The notes: generated by a model from the letters alone, not told the origin. 64,000 bases of DNA from Lachnospiraceae bacterium AF51-6-b8A (GCA_027682585.1 JAQCZH010000001.1:682001-746000); one strand, 5' to 3'; shown: positions 55,094 through 62,769, counted from the first letter of the stretch. A program made the numbers and translations.

Positions 55094-55127
55094 ATCTAGC
55101 GGAAAAACAGATATTTATCCGCTAGAT
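55094..55127. promoter_or_regulatory. dif-like inverted repeat upstream of the recombinase gene
   Basis: A perfect 10-bp inverted repeat, ATCTAGCGGA (55094-55103) and TCCGCTAGAT (55118-55127), extends inward after one mismatch by three more pairs. This gives 14-bp arms around a 6-bp centre (CAGATA). That geometry fits a tyrosine-recombinase core site. It lies 38 bases upstream of the XerS-like start, so an operator for that gene is the main alternative. Confidence 0.55.
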
Positions 55128-55319
55128 TGATAGAGATAGTCTACTACCCTTTCAGGCTCCTGTCAATCGCCAAGACGAATAATCATTTTTGGCCCGATCA
55201 CCGAAATGAACCATTTGTGACTGATAGGAACCGTATTCCCGAGTGCATCTCTTATTCGATATGTCTGGTTGGAAGTCTCTTGCGATGGAATCCCTCAGAT
55301 TCACTGAGGAAAACAGTAG
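55128..55319. other. gap between recombinase and yneA-like genes
   Basis: This 192-base stretch has no gene. It must hold the promoter of the minus-strand recombinase gene and the 3' end of the yneA-like transcript. A hairpin, CCTCAG-ATTCA-CTGAGG at 55293-55309, lies just behind the yneA-like stop on the minus strand but is not followed by a T-tract. Nothing else was recognised. Confidence 0.4.
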
Positions 55320-55724
55320 CTATTGAACTTCAACGTAAACAGGCACGACCAGAGACATTCCTGAGTGGATATTCTGACTGGTCAAGTGGTTTGTCGCAAT
55401 GATCTTGTTTACGTATTGACGGCGGCTCACATTCGGGTCTTTTTTATACTGGTCAGCGAGCTTATAGAGGGTATCGCCCTGGTTAATCTCAATGGAGCGA
55501 TAACATTCCTGATATATTTTCTCCTGTGATGCGGATGCGGTCATAGGTCGATTCAGGAAAAACACTGCGAGCAGGGCAAGCAGAATCAGTACAAGAGATG
55601 CCGCCAATTCGATTCTGGTCTTGCGGCGATGGCTGGCGGATCTGCTTCTTGCCCGCCTGCCCCTTAGCCTGGTGTTCATAAGACTCTCACTCTCCATATA
55701 TCTGTTAACATGATTGCTTCTCAT
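55320..55724 (-). CDS. YneA-like SOS cell-division suppressor (LysM protein)
   Basis: A 134-residue protein with a very basic N-terminal tail, one membrane segment (about residues 39-57, ELAASLVLILLALLAVFFL) and a C-terminal LysM domain (IEINQGDTLYKLADQY...SGMSLVVPV, about 79-130). This layout and its divergence from lexA match YneA of Bacillus, an SOS-induced inhibitor of division. The ATG at 55724 has GGAGGG 6 bases upstream. Three LexA-box-like sites cover its promoter. The assignment rests on context and topology, since YneA sequences diverge quickly. Confidence 0.8.
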   Translation of the reverse strand: MRSNHVNRYMESESLMNTRLRGRRARSRSASHRRKTRIELAASLVLILLALLAVFFLNRPMTASASQEKIYQECYRSIEINQGDTLYKLADQYKKDPNVSRRQYVNKIIATNHLTSQNIHSGMSLVVPVYVEVQ

Positions 55725-55749
55725 ATCACACCCTCCGATTCAAAGCATT

Positions 55750-55833
55750 CGATCATCTGTTCGGAACAACTGTTCGATTCGAATGATATCAAACGTTTGT
55801 TCTGGAGTCAAGCATTATTCGAACATATTTTCG
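55750..55833. promoter_or_regulatory. cluster of four LexA-box-like sites
   Basis: Compared with the Firmicute consensus CGAAC-N4-GTTCG, the sites are CGATCatctGTTCG (55750-55763), GGAACaactGTTCG (55763-55776), CAAACgtttGTTCT (55790-55803) and CGAACatatTTTCG (55820-55833). They carry 1, 1, 2 and 1 mismatches. They lie between the divergent yneA-like and lexA promoters, as expected for autoregulated SOS control. Confidence 0.8.
55783..55811 (-). promoter_or_regulatory. promoter of the yneA-like gene
   Basis: On the minus strand TTGACT (55811-55806) and TATCAT (55788-55783) are 17 bases apart. One LexA-like site fills the spacer and another begins just after the -10 box, so LexA binding would directly block polymerase. 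Confidence 0.7.
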
Positions 55834-55844
55834 TGAATGTATGT

Positions 55845-55873
55845 TTGCTTTTTCGAAGGAGTTTTCCTATAAT
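55845..55873 (+). promoter_or_regulatory. promoter of lexA
   Basis: TTGCTT (55845-55850) and a perfect TATAAT (55868-55873) with a 17-base spacer. The nearest LexA-like site (55820-55833) ends 11 bases upstream of the -35 box, consistent with weaker autoregulation than at the divergent promoter. Confidence 0.7.
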
Positions 55874-55967
55874 TAACTTAAATGCACAGAGCGCATGTTC
55901 CATTGCAGGAAGCGTTTTGGGGATGATTCCTCAGGCAATATGATTCTACTTGGAGGTTACTGACAGC

Positions 55968-56582
55968 ATGTCCTACGGCAAGATCACAGAGAAACAGATG
56001 CAGATTTTGGAATATATTAAGAATGAAATCCTCAATTCCGGCTATCCTCCCACAGTTCGCGAGATCTGTGACGCGGTCGGTCTCAAGTCCACCTCTTCTG
56101 TCTTCGCCCACCTGGAGAAGCTTGAGAATAACGGCTATATTCGCCGTGATCCGACCAAGCCCAGAGCAATTGAGGTGGTCGATGATAATTTCAACCTGAC
56201 CCGCAGAGAGGTCGTCAATATTCCCATGCTCGGACAGGTGGCTGCCGGTCAGCCTCTTTTGGCTGTTGAGAATATCAGCAATTATTTTCCGGTTCCGGCA
56301 GAGTTCATCCCCAAGGAGCAGACCTTTATGCTCAAGGTCAAGGGGGAATCCATGATCAATGCCGGCATCTTCGACGGAGATTTTATCATGGTCGAGAAGC
56401 GGCCGACCGCCCGCAACGGGGAGATTGTTGTCGCTCTTGTCGATGATTCCGCCACGGTTAAGACCTTCTACAAGGAAGAGGGTCATATCCGTCTGCAGCC
56501 GGAGAATGATAATATGGACCCGATTCTTGTTCCAGACTGCCAGATTCTCGGTAAGGTTTTCGGTGTATTGAGACTCTATTGA
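55968..56582 (+). CDS. lexA: SOS repressor LexA
   Basis: Represses DNA-damage genes and cleaves itself when bound to RecA filaments. The ATG at 55968 gives 204 residues; GGAGG lies 11 bases upstream, and a TTG at 55950 would place the same site inside the gene. The winged helix is ILEYIKNEILNSGYPPTVREI (split domain, residues 10-45). The cleavage site Ala-Gly is in QVAAGQP near residue 91, the catalytic Ser in KGESMI near 128 and the Lys in DSATVKTFY near 165. All self-cleavage elements are present. Confidence 0.97.
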   Translation: MSYGKITEKQMQILEYIKNEILNSGYPPTVREICDAVGLKSTSSVFAHLEKLENNGYIRRDPTKPRAIEVVDDNFNLTRREVVNIPMLGQVAAGQPLLAVENISNYFPVPAEFIPKEQTFMLKVKGESMINAGIFDGDFIMVEKRPTARNGEIVVALVDDSATVKTFYKEEGHIRLQPENDNMDPILVPDCQILGKVFGVLRLY

Positions 56583-56822
56583 TTCGGCTTTCGATGGTGA
56601 CCGAGACCAAGTTTATTCCATTTCGTTATCACTTTTGCCAATGCTCGTACATCTTTCTGAAAGATCAGACCCCCTGAGATAGATTCTCAGGGGGCCTGAA
56701 TACGGCAAGCACATGCTTGCGGAACGTGTATATAATGTCACAAAACGGGATACCGTGCTTGAAGCTGTCCTTCGGCAAACCAGAGCGGGCGATAGGGGAA
56801 AAAGAACAGGAAGTCGCGCTTT
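56583..56822 (+). other. gap after lexA with two hairpins
   Basis: A strong 10-bp hairpin, CCCCCTGAGA-TAGAT-TCTCAGGGGG at 56670-56694, probably ends lexA transcription although no T-tract follows. A second, GCAAGC-ACAT-GCTTGC, lies at about 56705-56720. A short open stretch from 56713 was considered but has no ribosome-binding site or recognisable product. This gap marks the left edge of the AT-rich patch. Confidence 0.55.
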
Positions 56823-57074
56823 CTACTCATCTTTTGTTTTGCCCTTTTTTGAGATACGATATCTTATGATAATAATTACGATACTTAATGGTAGATAGGT
56901 TAGCCAGAAGGTCATTATGGTATAGTCTGTCATAAGTGACCAGATACTCCTAGTCATTCCCGTAAAATATTTAATCAAATAGAATCCGACTATCTGTGCG
57001 CATAAAATAAGCAATATACGTACTATTAGCTTCTTTAACTTAGCTTTTACATCTATCAATGACCATTCCCCCAT
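56823..57074 (-). CDS. small membrane protein of unknown function
   Basis: An 83-residue protein with a basic amphipathic start (DVKAKLKKLIVR) and two to three hydrophobic segments (about 18-35 and 52-70), ending in a charged tail KKGKTKDE. No family was recognised. Its ATG lies 19 bases inside the end of the secreted-protein gene, so the two are translationally coupled. The ribosome-binding site is weak. The AT-rich composition matches its partner and differs from the flanking genes. An immunity-like or localisation role for the partner is possible but unsupported by similarity. Confidence 0.6.
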   Translation of the reverse strand: MGEWSLIDVKAKLKKLIVRILLILCAQIVGFYLIKYFTGMTRSIWSLMTDYTIMTFWLTYLPLSIVIIIIRYRISKKGKTKDE

Positions 57075-57775
57075 CGCTTACTAAATGTCCAAGATCCTAC
57101 ATATTGTGTTCGTGCCCGGTCCAAATAATATCTATTTTCATAGCGTCTATACCTCTTGCCGGCAACTTGCGATGAATAAATATCAGTCGTAACATACAAA
57201 TAATTTGGTAGAGTGCTTACACCATGTCCTCCTGCTCCAGCAATTGCGGCTATAACTATTTTAGTAGCTACTGCAAAAGGCATTGCGGGAGTTGCGGCCA
57301 CTATTGCGGTAGCAACTATTCCGATAGTGATTTTTTTCCCTAATAACGAAATTTCAGATTTTTCAGTTCGAATATACCTTGCCGATCTGAAATATGGAGT
57401 AATTTGTGACTTATTTTCGACAACATCTACAGATATCTTATATCTATCTGTTTCGCCATTCGCTTTTGTTTCGGCACAGATTACTGCATTGTTAGTGATT
57501 TTACTATGGATAGTTGAAATAAACCTATTTTCACCATTTTCAATTTTGTATATTTTACTGTCAATAGTATCTCCATTGAAATGTTCTGATATAAAATAGA
57601 GCCCGTCATCCCGCGATTCAGTGTACTCTATACTTGAGTTGTCTTGATATGTGAATACATTAGGTTCATCGTAATTATACGAAACCATACTGCTTGCTGC
57701 ATATGAAGGAAAAACTGTAGCAAAAAGAATAAACATTACTGAACACGCACTTATCCATTTTCTTAAATGTTTCAT
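57056..57775 (-). CDS. secreted protein of unknown function with an Ala/Gly-rich hydrophobic segment
   Basis: A 239-residue protein with a clear Sec signal peptide (basic MKHLRK, hydrophobic core, probable cut after PSYA near residue 26). A polar Tyr/Asn-rich region spans 28-140, followed by a long hydrophobic Ala/Gly-rich stretch at 149-181 with a GAGGHG end, and a Tyr/Arg-rich tail (YRRYENRYYLDRARTQY...). GGAGG lies 7 bases before the ATG. I do not recognise the family. The hydrophobic segment after a signal peptide recalls pore-forming bacteriocins, but that is only an impression. Low GC suggests recent acquisition. Confidence 0.7.
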   Translation of the reverse strand: MKHLRKWISACSVMFILFATVFPSYAASSMVSYNYDEPNVFTYQDNSSIEYTESRDDGLYFISEHFNGDTIDSKIYKIENGENRFISTIHSKITNNAVICAETKANGETDRYKISVDVVENKSQITPYFRSARYIRTEKSEISLLGKKITIGIVATAIVAATPAMPFAVATKIVIAAIAGAGGHGVSTLPNYLYVTTDIYSSQVAGKRYRRYENRYYLDRARTQYVGSWTFSKRWGNGH

Positions 57776-58094
57776 GTACTAGCCTCCAATTAAAAACTTA
57801 GAAACAAATCAAAAATGTACAGTAGTACTCTTAAGTTGCGAAAAAGTATATCTAATTTCCCTTGCTTTGAAGCAGCTAATGTAGATTAATTGATTTTATA
57901 TCACTCCCCTTCTTTTATATGTGAATTACTGATATAAATATCTCTTTATCAAAAAATAACATCTCAAATAAAAATAATCAAGAGGATTTGAAAAAAGCAT
58001 GAACATTTATTGAAGATACCATGAACGGTCGTCTGCTAAGTGCTATAAACTAGTTGAAGAGATTATGGAAAAACCTATTTCGAACAAGATTCTG
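57776..58094. other. AT-rich intergenic region
   Basis: This 319-base, very AT-rich stretch lies upstream of the secreted-protein gene and downstream of rsfS (both minus strand). A repeated GTAC-AGTA-GTAC dyad near 57820 could be an operator or part of a promoter. No convincing promoter pair, gene or RNA was identified. It marks the right side of the low-GC patch. Confidence 0.5.
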
Positions 58095-58442
58095 TCACAA
58101 ATCCTCAATTTCAACCTCTCTCCCATCGGTCCAGATCCGCTCCAGGTCATAGAAGAGACGGTCCTCCTCAGAGAAGATGTGGACGATGAAATCCCCGTAA
58201 TCCATCAGAATCCAGGTGGAATTGCGGTTTCCCTCGACCTTGGGCTGAGCCATGCCAAGTTCTTTCATCTTCTGTCCGACAGAATCCTCCATGGCCTGCA
58301 GCTGGCTCTGGTTGCTGCCGCTTGCCACGATGAAATAGTCTGCAATGGTGGAAATACCGCGAATATCAATGATACGGATATCTTCGGCCTTCTTCTCTTC
58401 TAAGGCCTGAAATGCCGCTTTTACCTGCTCTTTTATTGTCAT
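58095..58442 (-). CDS. rsfS: ribosomal silencing factor RsfS
   Basis: Binds ribosomal protein L14 and blocks subunit joining during starvation. The 115-residue protein has the family stretch ISTIADYFIVASGSNQSQLQAM near residue 30 and WILMDYGDFIVHIFSEEDRLFYDLERIW split near 75. Its ATG overlaps the nadD-yqeK stop by 4 bases, the usual gene order in Firmicutes. It is the last gene of the rplU-to-rsfS minus-strand block. Confidence 0.95.
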   Translation of the reverse strand: MTIKEQVKAAFQALEEKKAEDIRIIDIRGISTIADYFIVASGSNQSQLQAMEDSVGQKMKELGMAQPKVEGNRNSTWILMDYGDFIVHIFSEEDRLFYDLERIWTDGREVEIEDL

Positions 58443-59842
58443 GATTGAAATCTCCTTGTCTGAATGATGTCCCGATAGGAATCGAGCGTCTGTCTGCTGC
58501 TTACATCGATCTCTGCCCCGGATGCCTCCAGAAACGCGATGGTATCCTCCAGAATCAGAGTCACTGCCAGGTCCAGGTCGTAAAAGGCAACCTGTCTGAT
58601 GTCGGACAGGTGAGGTGCCCTGTCCCGTCCCGGCTCAATATAGTCGGCCACAAAAATAATCTTGTCCAAAAGTCCCATGGCCGGACTTCCGGTCGTGTGC
58701 AGGCGAATGGCACGAAGGACAGCCGGATCCTGCACTCCATAGATTTCTTCGGCCAAGAGAGCTCCAACCTTCGCGTGAAGCAGCTGAGGGGCCTTCTCTT
58801 CTCCCGAACTGATCAAAAGCCCGCGCTTTTTTGCGATTTCTGTCAGCTGATCATTGGACAGGTATTTGGCACAATCATGCAGAAGGCCGGCAATCTGCGC
58901 CTTTGCCATAGGATAACTGTACGTCATGGCAAGGGAACAGGCTGTGTGCATGACCCCCAGAGTGTGGGCATAGCGATGAGGGCTGAGCAGGGACCGCAGA
59001 GACGCTTCGATGGCAGGAATATCATATCTTGCGTCCCTCCGATAGAGGGCATGCCTTCGGATGTAGTCGGCAACCTTAGCCGGAACGCAATCGGAGATCT
59101 CCTCTCCCCGGGCGACCATCTGTCGGATTTCGGTCGAAGACAGATCCATTCGCCCGCAGTCGAGGATTCGGAAGGATCCCTGATAGCTTCCTGTCAGTTT
59201 TTTGATTTTATCCTGCAACTCCTCCCGACAGGATCCTTGATTTCCTCTTTTCAGCTCCGCATTCAGACGCTTGATCCCGGAGAGACTGCTTCCATGAGAT
59301 ATCTCTTCCTCCGCCGGGGCAGATCCCTTTCTCACAGGAGCCTCTCCCTGTTCCTCTTCTACTCTCCTGGTCAGGGCATCTGCCTGATCCTGGCTGATCT
59401 GTTGAGACACAGCGATGGCATGCAGGGTTTCTTTGGGGCTGCGGCAGGCAATGAGAATCGTTGCCAGTTCACAGATCCGTTCCGGATGTACCCAACTGAA
59501 GAAGAGATCCAGTGAATCCTCTCCGAGGATGTAATAGAGACTGTCGTCCGGGAATTGCTTATGCAGTTCTTCCAAGGTGATATAGGTGTAGGATTTGCCG
59601 GATCGGCGGACCTCCCAGTTACTGACCAGAACCTTATCCACTCCATCGACTGCCAGCTGACACATGTGAAGGCGGTCGTAGCGTCCGGGGTTATCCACAA
59701 TCCCCTTGTGGGGAGAATTTCCCGTCGGCATCAGCCAGATCTCGTCCAGATCGAATTGCCCTCTGGCCTGGCGGATCATATTTAAATGACCATTGTGTAT
59801 GGGATTGAAGGTTCCTCCCATAATTCCGATCTTACGTCCCAT
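58439..59842 (-). CDS. nadD: fused NaMN adenylyltransferase (NadD) and YqeK HD phosphohydrolase
   Basis: Two neighbouring Firmicute genes are joined in one frame of 467 residues. The NadD half makes nicotinate adenine dinucleotide for NAD synthesis, with GGTFNPIHNGHL near residue 8 and SSTEIR at 234-239. It contains an unusual charged insert of about 60 residues around 140-205. The YqeK half has an HD site (HTLGVMH, LLHDCAKYL) from about residue 275 and belongs to a family of dinucleotide (Ap4A-type) hydrolases. ATG 59842 is chosen because GGAG lies 6 bases upstream; the frame extends to 59923 without a good site. Confidence 0.93.
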   Translation of the reverse strand: MGRKIGIMGGTFNPIHNGHLNMIRQARGQFDLDEIWLMPTGNSPHKGIVDNPGRYDRLHMCQLAVDGVDKVLVSNWEVRRSGKSYTYITLEELHKQFPDDSLYYILGEDSLDLFFSWVHPERICELATILIACRSPKETLHAIAVSQQISQDQADALTRRVEEEQGEAPVRKGSAPAEEEISHGSSLSGIKRLNAELKRGNQGSCREELQDKIKKLTGSYQGSFRILDCGRMDLSSTEIRQMVARGEEISDCVPAKVADYIRRHALYRRDARYDIPAIEASLRSLLSPHRYAHTLGVMHTACSLAMTYSYPMAKAQIAGLLHDCAKYLSNDQLTEIAKKRGLLISSGEEKAPQLLHAKVGALLAEEIYGVQDPAVLRAIRLHTTGSPAMGLLDKIIFVADYIEPGRDRAPHLSDIRQVAFYDLDLAVTLILEDTIAFLEASGAEIDVSSRQTLDSYRDIIQTRRFQS

Positions 59843-59923
59843 GTATGACTCCGTTTTGAAAAATTTCCTCTTGTCCGGCTCAGCGCCATCTCCCCGGGCA
59901 GAGATCTGCTCTTTTACAGCCAC

Positions 59924-60220
59924 TTACTTTGGCAACTCAATTTTGGGTTTTTGGGCCGGACGATAGAGAATGATCATTTTCCCAATCACCCGCACGACAA
60001 GAGAGTGACTCCGCTCCGCTAAGATATGAGCGATCTCCTTTGGGTCATCAAAACAGTTCTTGAGCACGTGAATCTTGATCAGTTCTCTGGCTTCAAGGGC
60101 CTCATCGACGGCACTCACAATTTCCGGGGTCAATGAGGACTTTCCGATCTGCAGAATCGCGTTTATAGGGTTTGCCATAGAGGACAGATAGGCTCTCTGC
60201 TTATTGGTTAATGTCAGCAT
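59924..60220 (-). CDS. yhbY: YhbY family RNA-binding protein (CRM domain)
   Basis: A 98-residue single CRM-domain protein that associates with pre-50S particles in related bacteria. The opening LTNKQRAYLSSMAN and the GxxG-type loop QIGKSSL near residue 25 are family features. It lies 2 bases after obg and 81 bases before the NadD start chosen here, consistent with one ribosome-assembly operon. Confidence 0.93.
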   Translation of the reverse strand: MLTLTNKQRAYLSSMANPINAILQIGKSSLTPEIVSAVDEALEARELIKIHVLKNCFDDPKEIAHILAERSHSLVVRVIGKMIILYRPAQKPKIELPK

Positions 60221-60222
60221 AT

Positions 60223-61509
60223 TTACTCCTTGTAATAGTCAAATGTCAGTCCGTACATGCGAACTGTATCGCCGTCCTTAATTCCTCTGGTCTCCAGTTC
60301 CTTTAAAATACCCTCTTTCTTCAGAAACTGCTGGAAGAAGACGAACCCGCGCTCCGACTCAAGATTCGTGTAGCCAAGCATTTTATCAATCTTAGGTCCC
60401 TCGACCACATATTCACCGTCAGTGTTGATCTCAATTGTGTAGGGATCATCTGCCCGTATCAGGTCATTCGGGTCGAACTCCACATCATAGATAAGAGGTT
60501 CCTTAGGAAGAGAGTCCAAAAGTTCAGATATCCGGTAGAGCAGATCTTTCACGCCCCTGCCTGTGGCGGCAGAGATGCCATACACTTCGATACCATCTGC
60601 TGAGAATGCGTCCCGCAGTCTGCCAAGAATCTCCTCTCCTCCATCCGGACAGATATCCAGCTTGTTGGCGGCAATGACCTGCGGTTTCTTAAGCAGGCTC
60701 GGATGATAGGATTCCAATTCATGGTTGATGGCCTTGATATCCGCGATGGGATCCCTCCCCTCTACAGAGGCTGCGTCAACAATATGAACAATCAGCTTGG
60801 TACGCTCGATATGACGAAGGAACTGATGGCCAAGACCAAGACCCTGGGACGCTCCCTCAATCAAACCTGGAATATCGGCGACGACAAAGCCTGCAGCGTC
60901 ATCCAGATCAACAACACCTAAATTGGGATTTAAGGTGGTAAAGTGATAGTTGGCGATCTTGGGCTGGGCATTGGTGACCCGGCTTAAGAAGGTAGACTTG
61001 CCTACATTGGGGAAACCGACCAGACCGACATCGGCGATCAGCTTAAGTTCCAGAATTACCTCAATTTCAATAGACTCCTGCCCGGGCTTCGCGAATTTCG
61101 GTGCCTGCATGGTGGAAGTGGCAAAATGCATATTGCCAAGCCCCCCATTTCCACCCCGCAGAACAACCATGCGGCGATTATCTCCGGACATGTCGGCTAT
61201 GACCTGTCCAGTCTCAGCAGATCGTATAATCGTTCCCTCAGGAACCTTGAGCACAATATCCTGGCCATTTTTGCCGTGGCAGCGCTTCTTACCGCCCTCT
61301 TCTCCATTGCCGGCCGCAAACTTGTGCCGGTGACGATAGGAATAGAGCGTGTTGATTCCGTCATCCACTTCGAAAATGACATCGCCTCCCTTGCCTCCGT
61401 CTCCCCCATCAGGCCCCCCGTTTGGTACGAACTTCTCTCTGCGGAAACTGACATGACCGTCTCCTCCCCTGCCGGAAACGATCCATATCCTAGCGCGATC
61501 TGCAAACAT
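60223..61509 (-). CDS. obg: GTPase Obg
   Basis: An essential GTPase that assists 50S assembly and stress signalling. The 428-residue protein has the glycine-rich Obg fold (GRGGDGHVSFRREKF onwards, residues 1-158), the G domain with GFPNVGKSTF near 165, DIPGLIEGA and ANKLD, and a C-terminal OCT domain. ATG 61509 is chosen: GGAGG lies 6 bases upstream and MFADRARI is the usual start. The frame continues to 61632 but has no family similarity there. In B. subtilis spo0B precedes obg; it is absent here. Confidence 0.96.
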   Translation of the reverse strand: MFADRARIWIVSGRGGDGHVSFRREKFVPNGGPDGGDGGKGGDVIFEVDDGINTLYSYRHRHKFAAGNGEEGGKKRCHGKNGQDIVLKVPEGTIIRSAETGQVIADMSGDNRRMVVLRGGNGGLGNMHFATSTMQAPKFAKPGQESIEIEVILELKLIADVGLVGFPNVGKSTFLSRVTNAQPKIANYHFTTLNPNLGVVDLDDAAGFVVADIPGLIEGASQGLGLGHQFLRHIERTKLIVHIVDAASVEGRDPIADIKAINHELESYHPSLLKKPQVIAANKLDICPDGGEEILGRLRDAFSADGIEVYGISAATGRGVKDLLYRISELLDSLPKEPLIYDVEFDPNDLIRADDPYTIEINTDGEYVVEGPKIDKMLGYTNLESERGFVFFQQFLKKEGILKELETRGIKDGDTVRMYGLTFDYYKE

Positions 61510-61642
61510 AATGATCCTCCACTTATCCAAGGGAACCAGAGCACTCCGTCTTTCGGTATTCCCCAATCCCCGTAAAGCGTCAACAACTGCATCATGCAGG
61601 AGCATCATAGCCTGTCTTTCAATATGGAACAAGAAAGGCCTG

Positions 61643-61706
61643 AAAAGAAAACAACCACCCTAGATCGTATATGCAAGTTCCATGCAAATGCGAAATATGG
61701 TGGTTG
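61643..61706 (-). terminator. structured terminator after rpmA, copy 2 of a shared-core element
   Basis: An 8-bp stem, CAACCACC (61652-61659) with GGTGGTTG (61699-61706), encloses a 39-base loop. On the minus strand it is followed by TTTTCTTTT, giving an intrinsic terminator for rplU-prp-rpmA. The outer GGCC pair at 61637-61640 and 61706-61709 offers a competing extension. The loop shares its sequence core with the element at 3793-3866. Confidence 0.75.
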
Positions 61707-61819
61707 GCCTTTTCTGTTTTAACAAGAAGATGCAAAAGGTATCTATCCCTTTCCTTCATTCTGGAGAAAACAGCAGAAACTCCCGCGAGTTGTCATATAA
61801 TTATTTCTGATATCCAGTA

Positions 61820-62110
61820 TTACTCAGCGTCAGCAACGGGATAGACAGAAGCAATCTTCTTATCTCTGCCCTTGCGTTCGAAGCGCAGAACACCATCAAC
61901 CTTGGCAAAAAGAGTGTCGTCGCCTCCAATGCCAACATTCAGTCCCGGATGGATCCTGGTACCGCGCTGTCTGTACAGAATATTGCCAGCCTTTACGCGC
62001 TGCCCGTCTGCTCTCTTAGCTCCCAGTCTCTTGGATTCGGAATCTCTACCGTTCTTGGTAGAACCCACTCCTTTTTTATGAGCGAAGAATTGAAGATTCA
62101 TCTCTAACAT
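61820..62110 (-). CDS. rpmA: 50S ribosomal protein L27 (with cleavable N-terminal extension)
   Basis: A 96-residue ribosomal protein near the peptidyl transferase centre. The N-terminus, MLEMNLQFF followed by AHKKGVGST, is the Firmicute form in which Prp cuts after LQFF to expose the mature end. GGAGG lies 8 bases before the ATG. It is encoded 3 bases after prp, in the conserved rplU-prp-rpmA order. The structured terminator at 61643-61706 ends the operon. Confidence 0.98.
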   Translation of the reverse strand: MLEMNLQFFAHKKGVGSTKNGRDSESKRLGAKRADGQRVKAGNILYRQRGTRIHPGLNVGIGGDDTLFAKVDGVLRFERKGRDKKIASVYPVADAE

Positions 62111-62113
62111 GGT

Positions 62114-62437
62114 TCACACCTCCTGTGTGTCAAATGAGACATATGTCTCACCATAGCTGTCTACAATTTTTTGAATTCCCAGAACCAGGGTCTCCATCAG
62201 CAAATGACTGTCATGCGATACCGTTTCGGTAAACTGAAAATCAATCATGCCCCGCTTTTGATCCTGCCCAATGGAGAACTTGTCCTCCGTAAAGACTTCA
62301 ATCGCGTTGATGGTATTGAGTACAAGCGCCGAAATCGCGGCACAGACAATATCGTCTGTGTCAGCGTAGTCTGCATGCCCCAGCAAGTAGAGCCTGCGGA
62401 ATTCGCCTTTATCCCTTGTGACAGTTACTGAAATCAT
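62114..62437 (-). CDS. prp: ribosomal-processing cysteine protease Prp
   Basis: Cleaves the L27 N-terminal extension before assembly. The 107-residue protein carries the catalytic His in GHADYAD (about residue 20) and Cys in DDIVCAAISAL (about 32). It sits between the L21 and L27 genes. The matching LQFF cleavage motif in the next gene supports the assignment. The ATG has no strong ribosome-binding site and lies 5 bases after the rplU stop, so it is probably coupled. Confidence 0.96.
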   Translation of the reverse strand: MISVTVTRDKGEFRRLYLLGHADYADTDDIVCAAISALVLNTINAIEVFTEDKFSIGQDQKRGMIDFQFTETVSHDSHLLMETLVLGIQKIVDSYGETYVSFDTQEV

Positions 62438-62442
62438 GGCAA

Positions 62443-62751
62443 TCAGCCGTTGATCTTGTTGATCTTAACCTGAGTAAATGACTGCCTGTGGCCATTCTTC
62501 TTGTGATATCCGGTCTTTCTCTTGTACTTGTAAACGATAACCTTGCGCGCACGACCGTTGCGAACAACAGAAGCTTCTACAGATGCGCCTGCAAGAGTGG
62601 GGCTGCCAATCTTCAGACCATCGCCGGATACAGCCAGAACCTGATCGAAAGTCACCTTCTCTCCAGCCTCTGCTCCGAGTTTCTCAATGGTGATAACATC
62701 CCCCTCGGATACCTTATACTGCTTACCACCGGTAGCAATAATTGCGTACAT
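62443..62751 (-). CDS. rplU: 50S ribosomal protein L21
   Basis: A 102-residue large-subunit protein binding 23S rRNA domain I-II contacts. It opens with [18 protein letters not shown] and ends in the basic [14 protein letters not shown] region, both family hallmarks. AGGAGG lies 7 bases before the ATG. It is first in the rplU-prp-rpmA operon, with a strong promoter at 62840-62868 and a structured leader resembling the L21 leader element. Confidence 0.98.
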   Translation of the reverse strand: MYAIIATGGKQYKVSEGDVITIEKLGAEAGEKVTFDQVLAVSGDGLKIGSPTLAGASVEASVVRNGRARKVIVYKYKRKTGYHKKNGHRQSFTQVKINKING

Positions 62752-62769
62752 ACATGTACCTCCTGATCA

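Noticed and set aside
56713..56898. Short plus-strand open frame between lexA and the AT-rich patch
   Set aside because: No ribosome-binding site, no recognisable product, and it runs antisense into the small membrane protein gene.
61510..61632. N-terminal extension of Obg or remnant of a Spo0B-like gene
   Set aside because: The frame is open but shows no family similarity. The ATG at 61509 has an ideal ribosome-binding site and the canonical Obg start.
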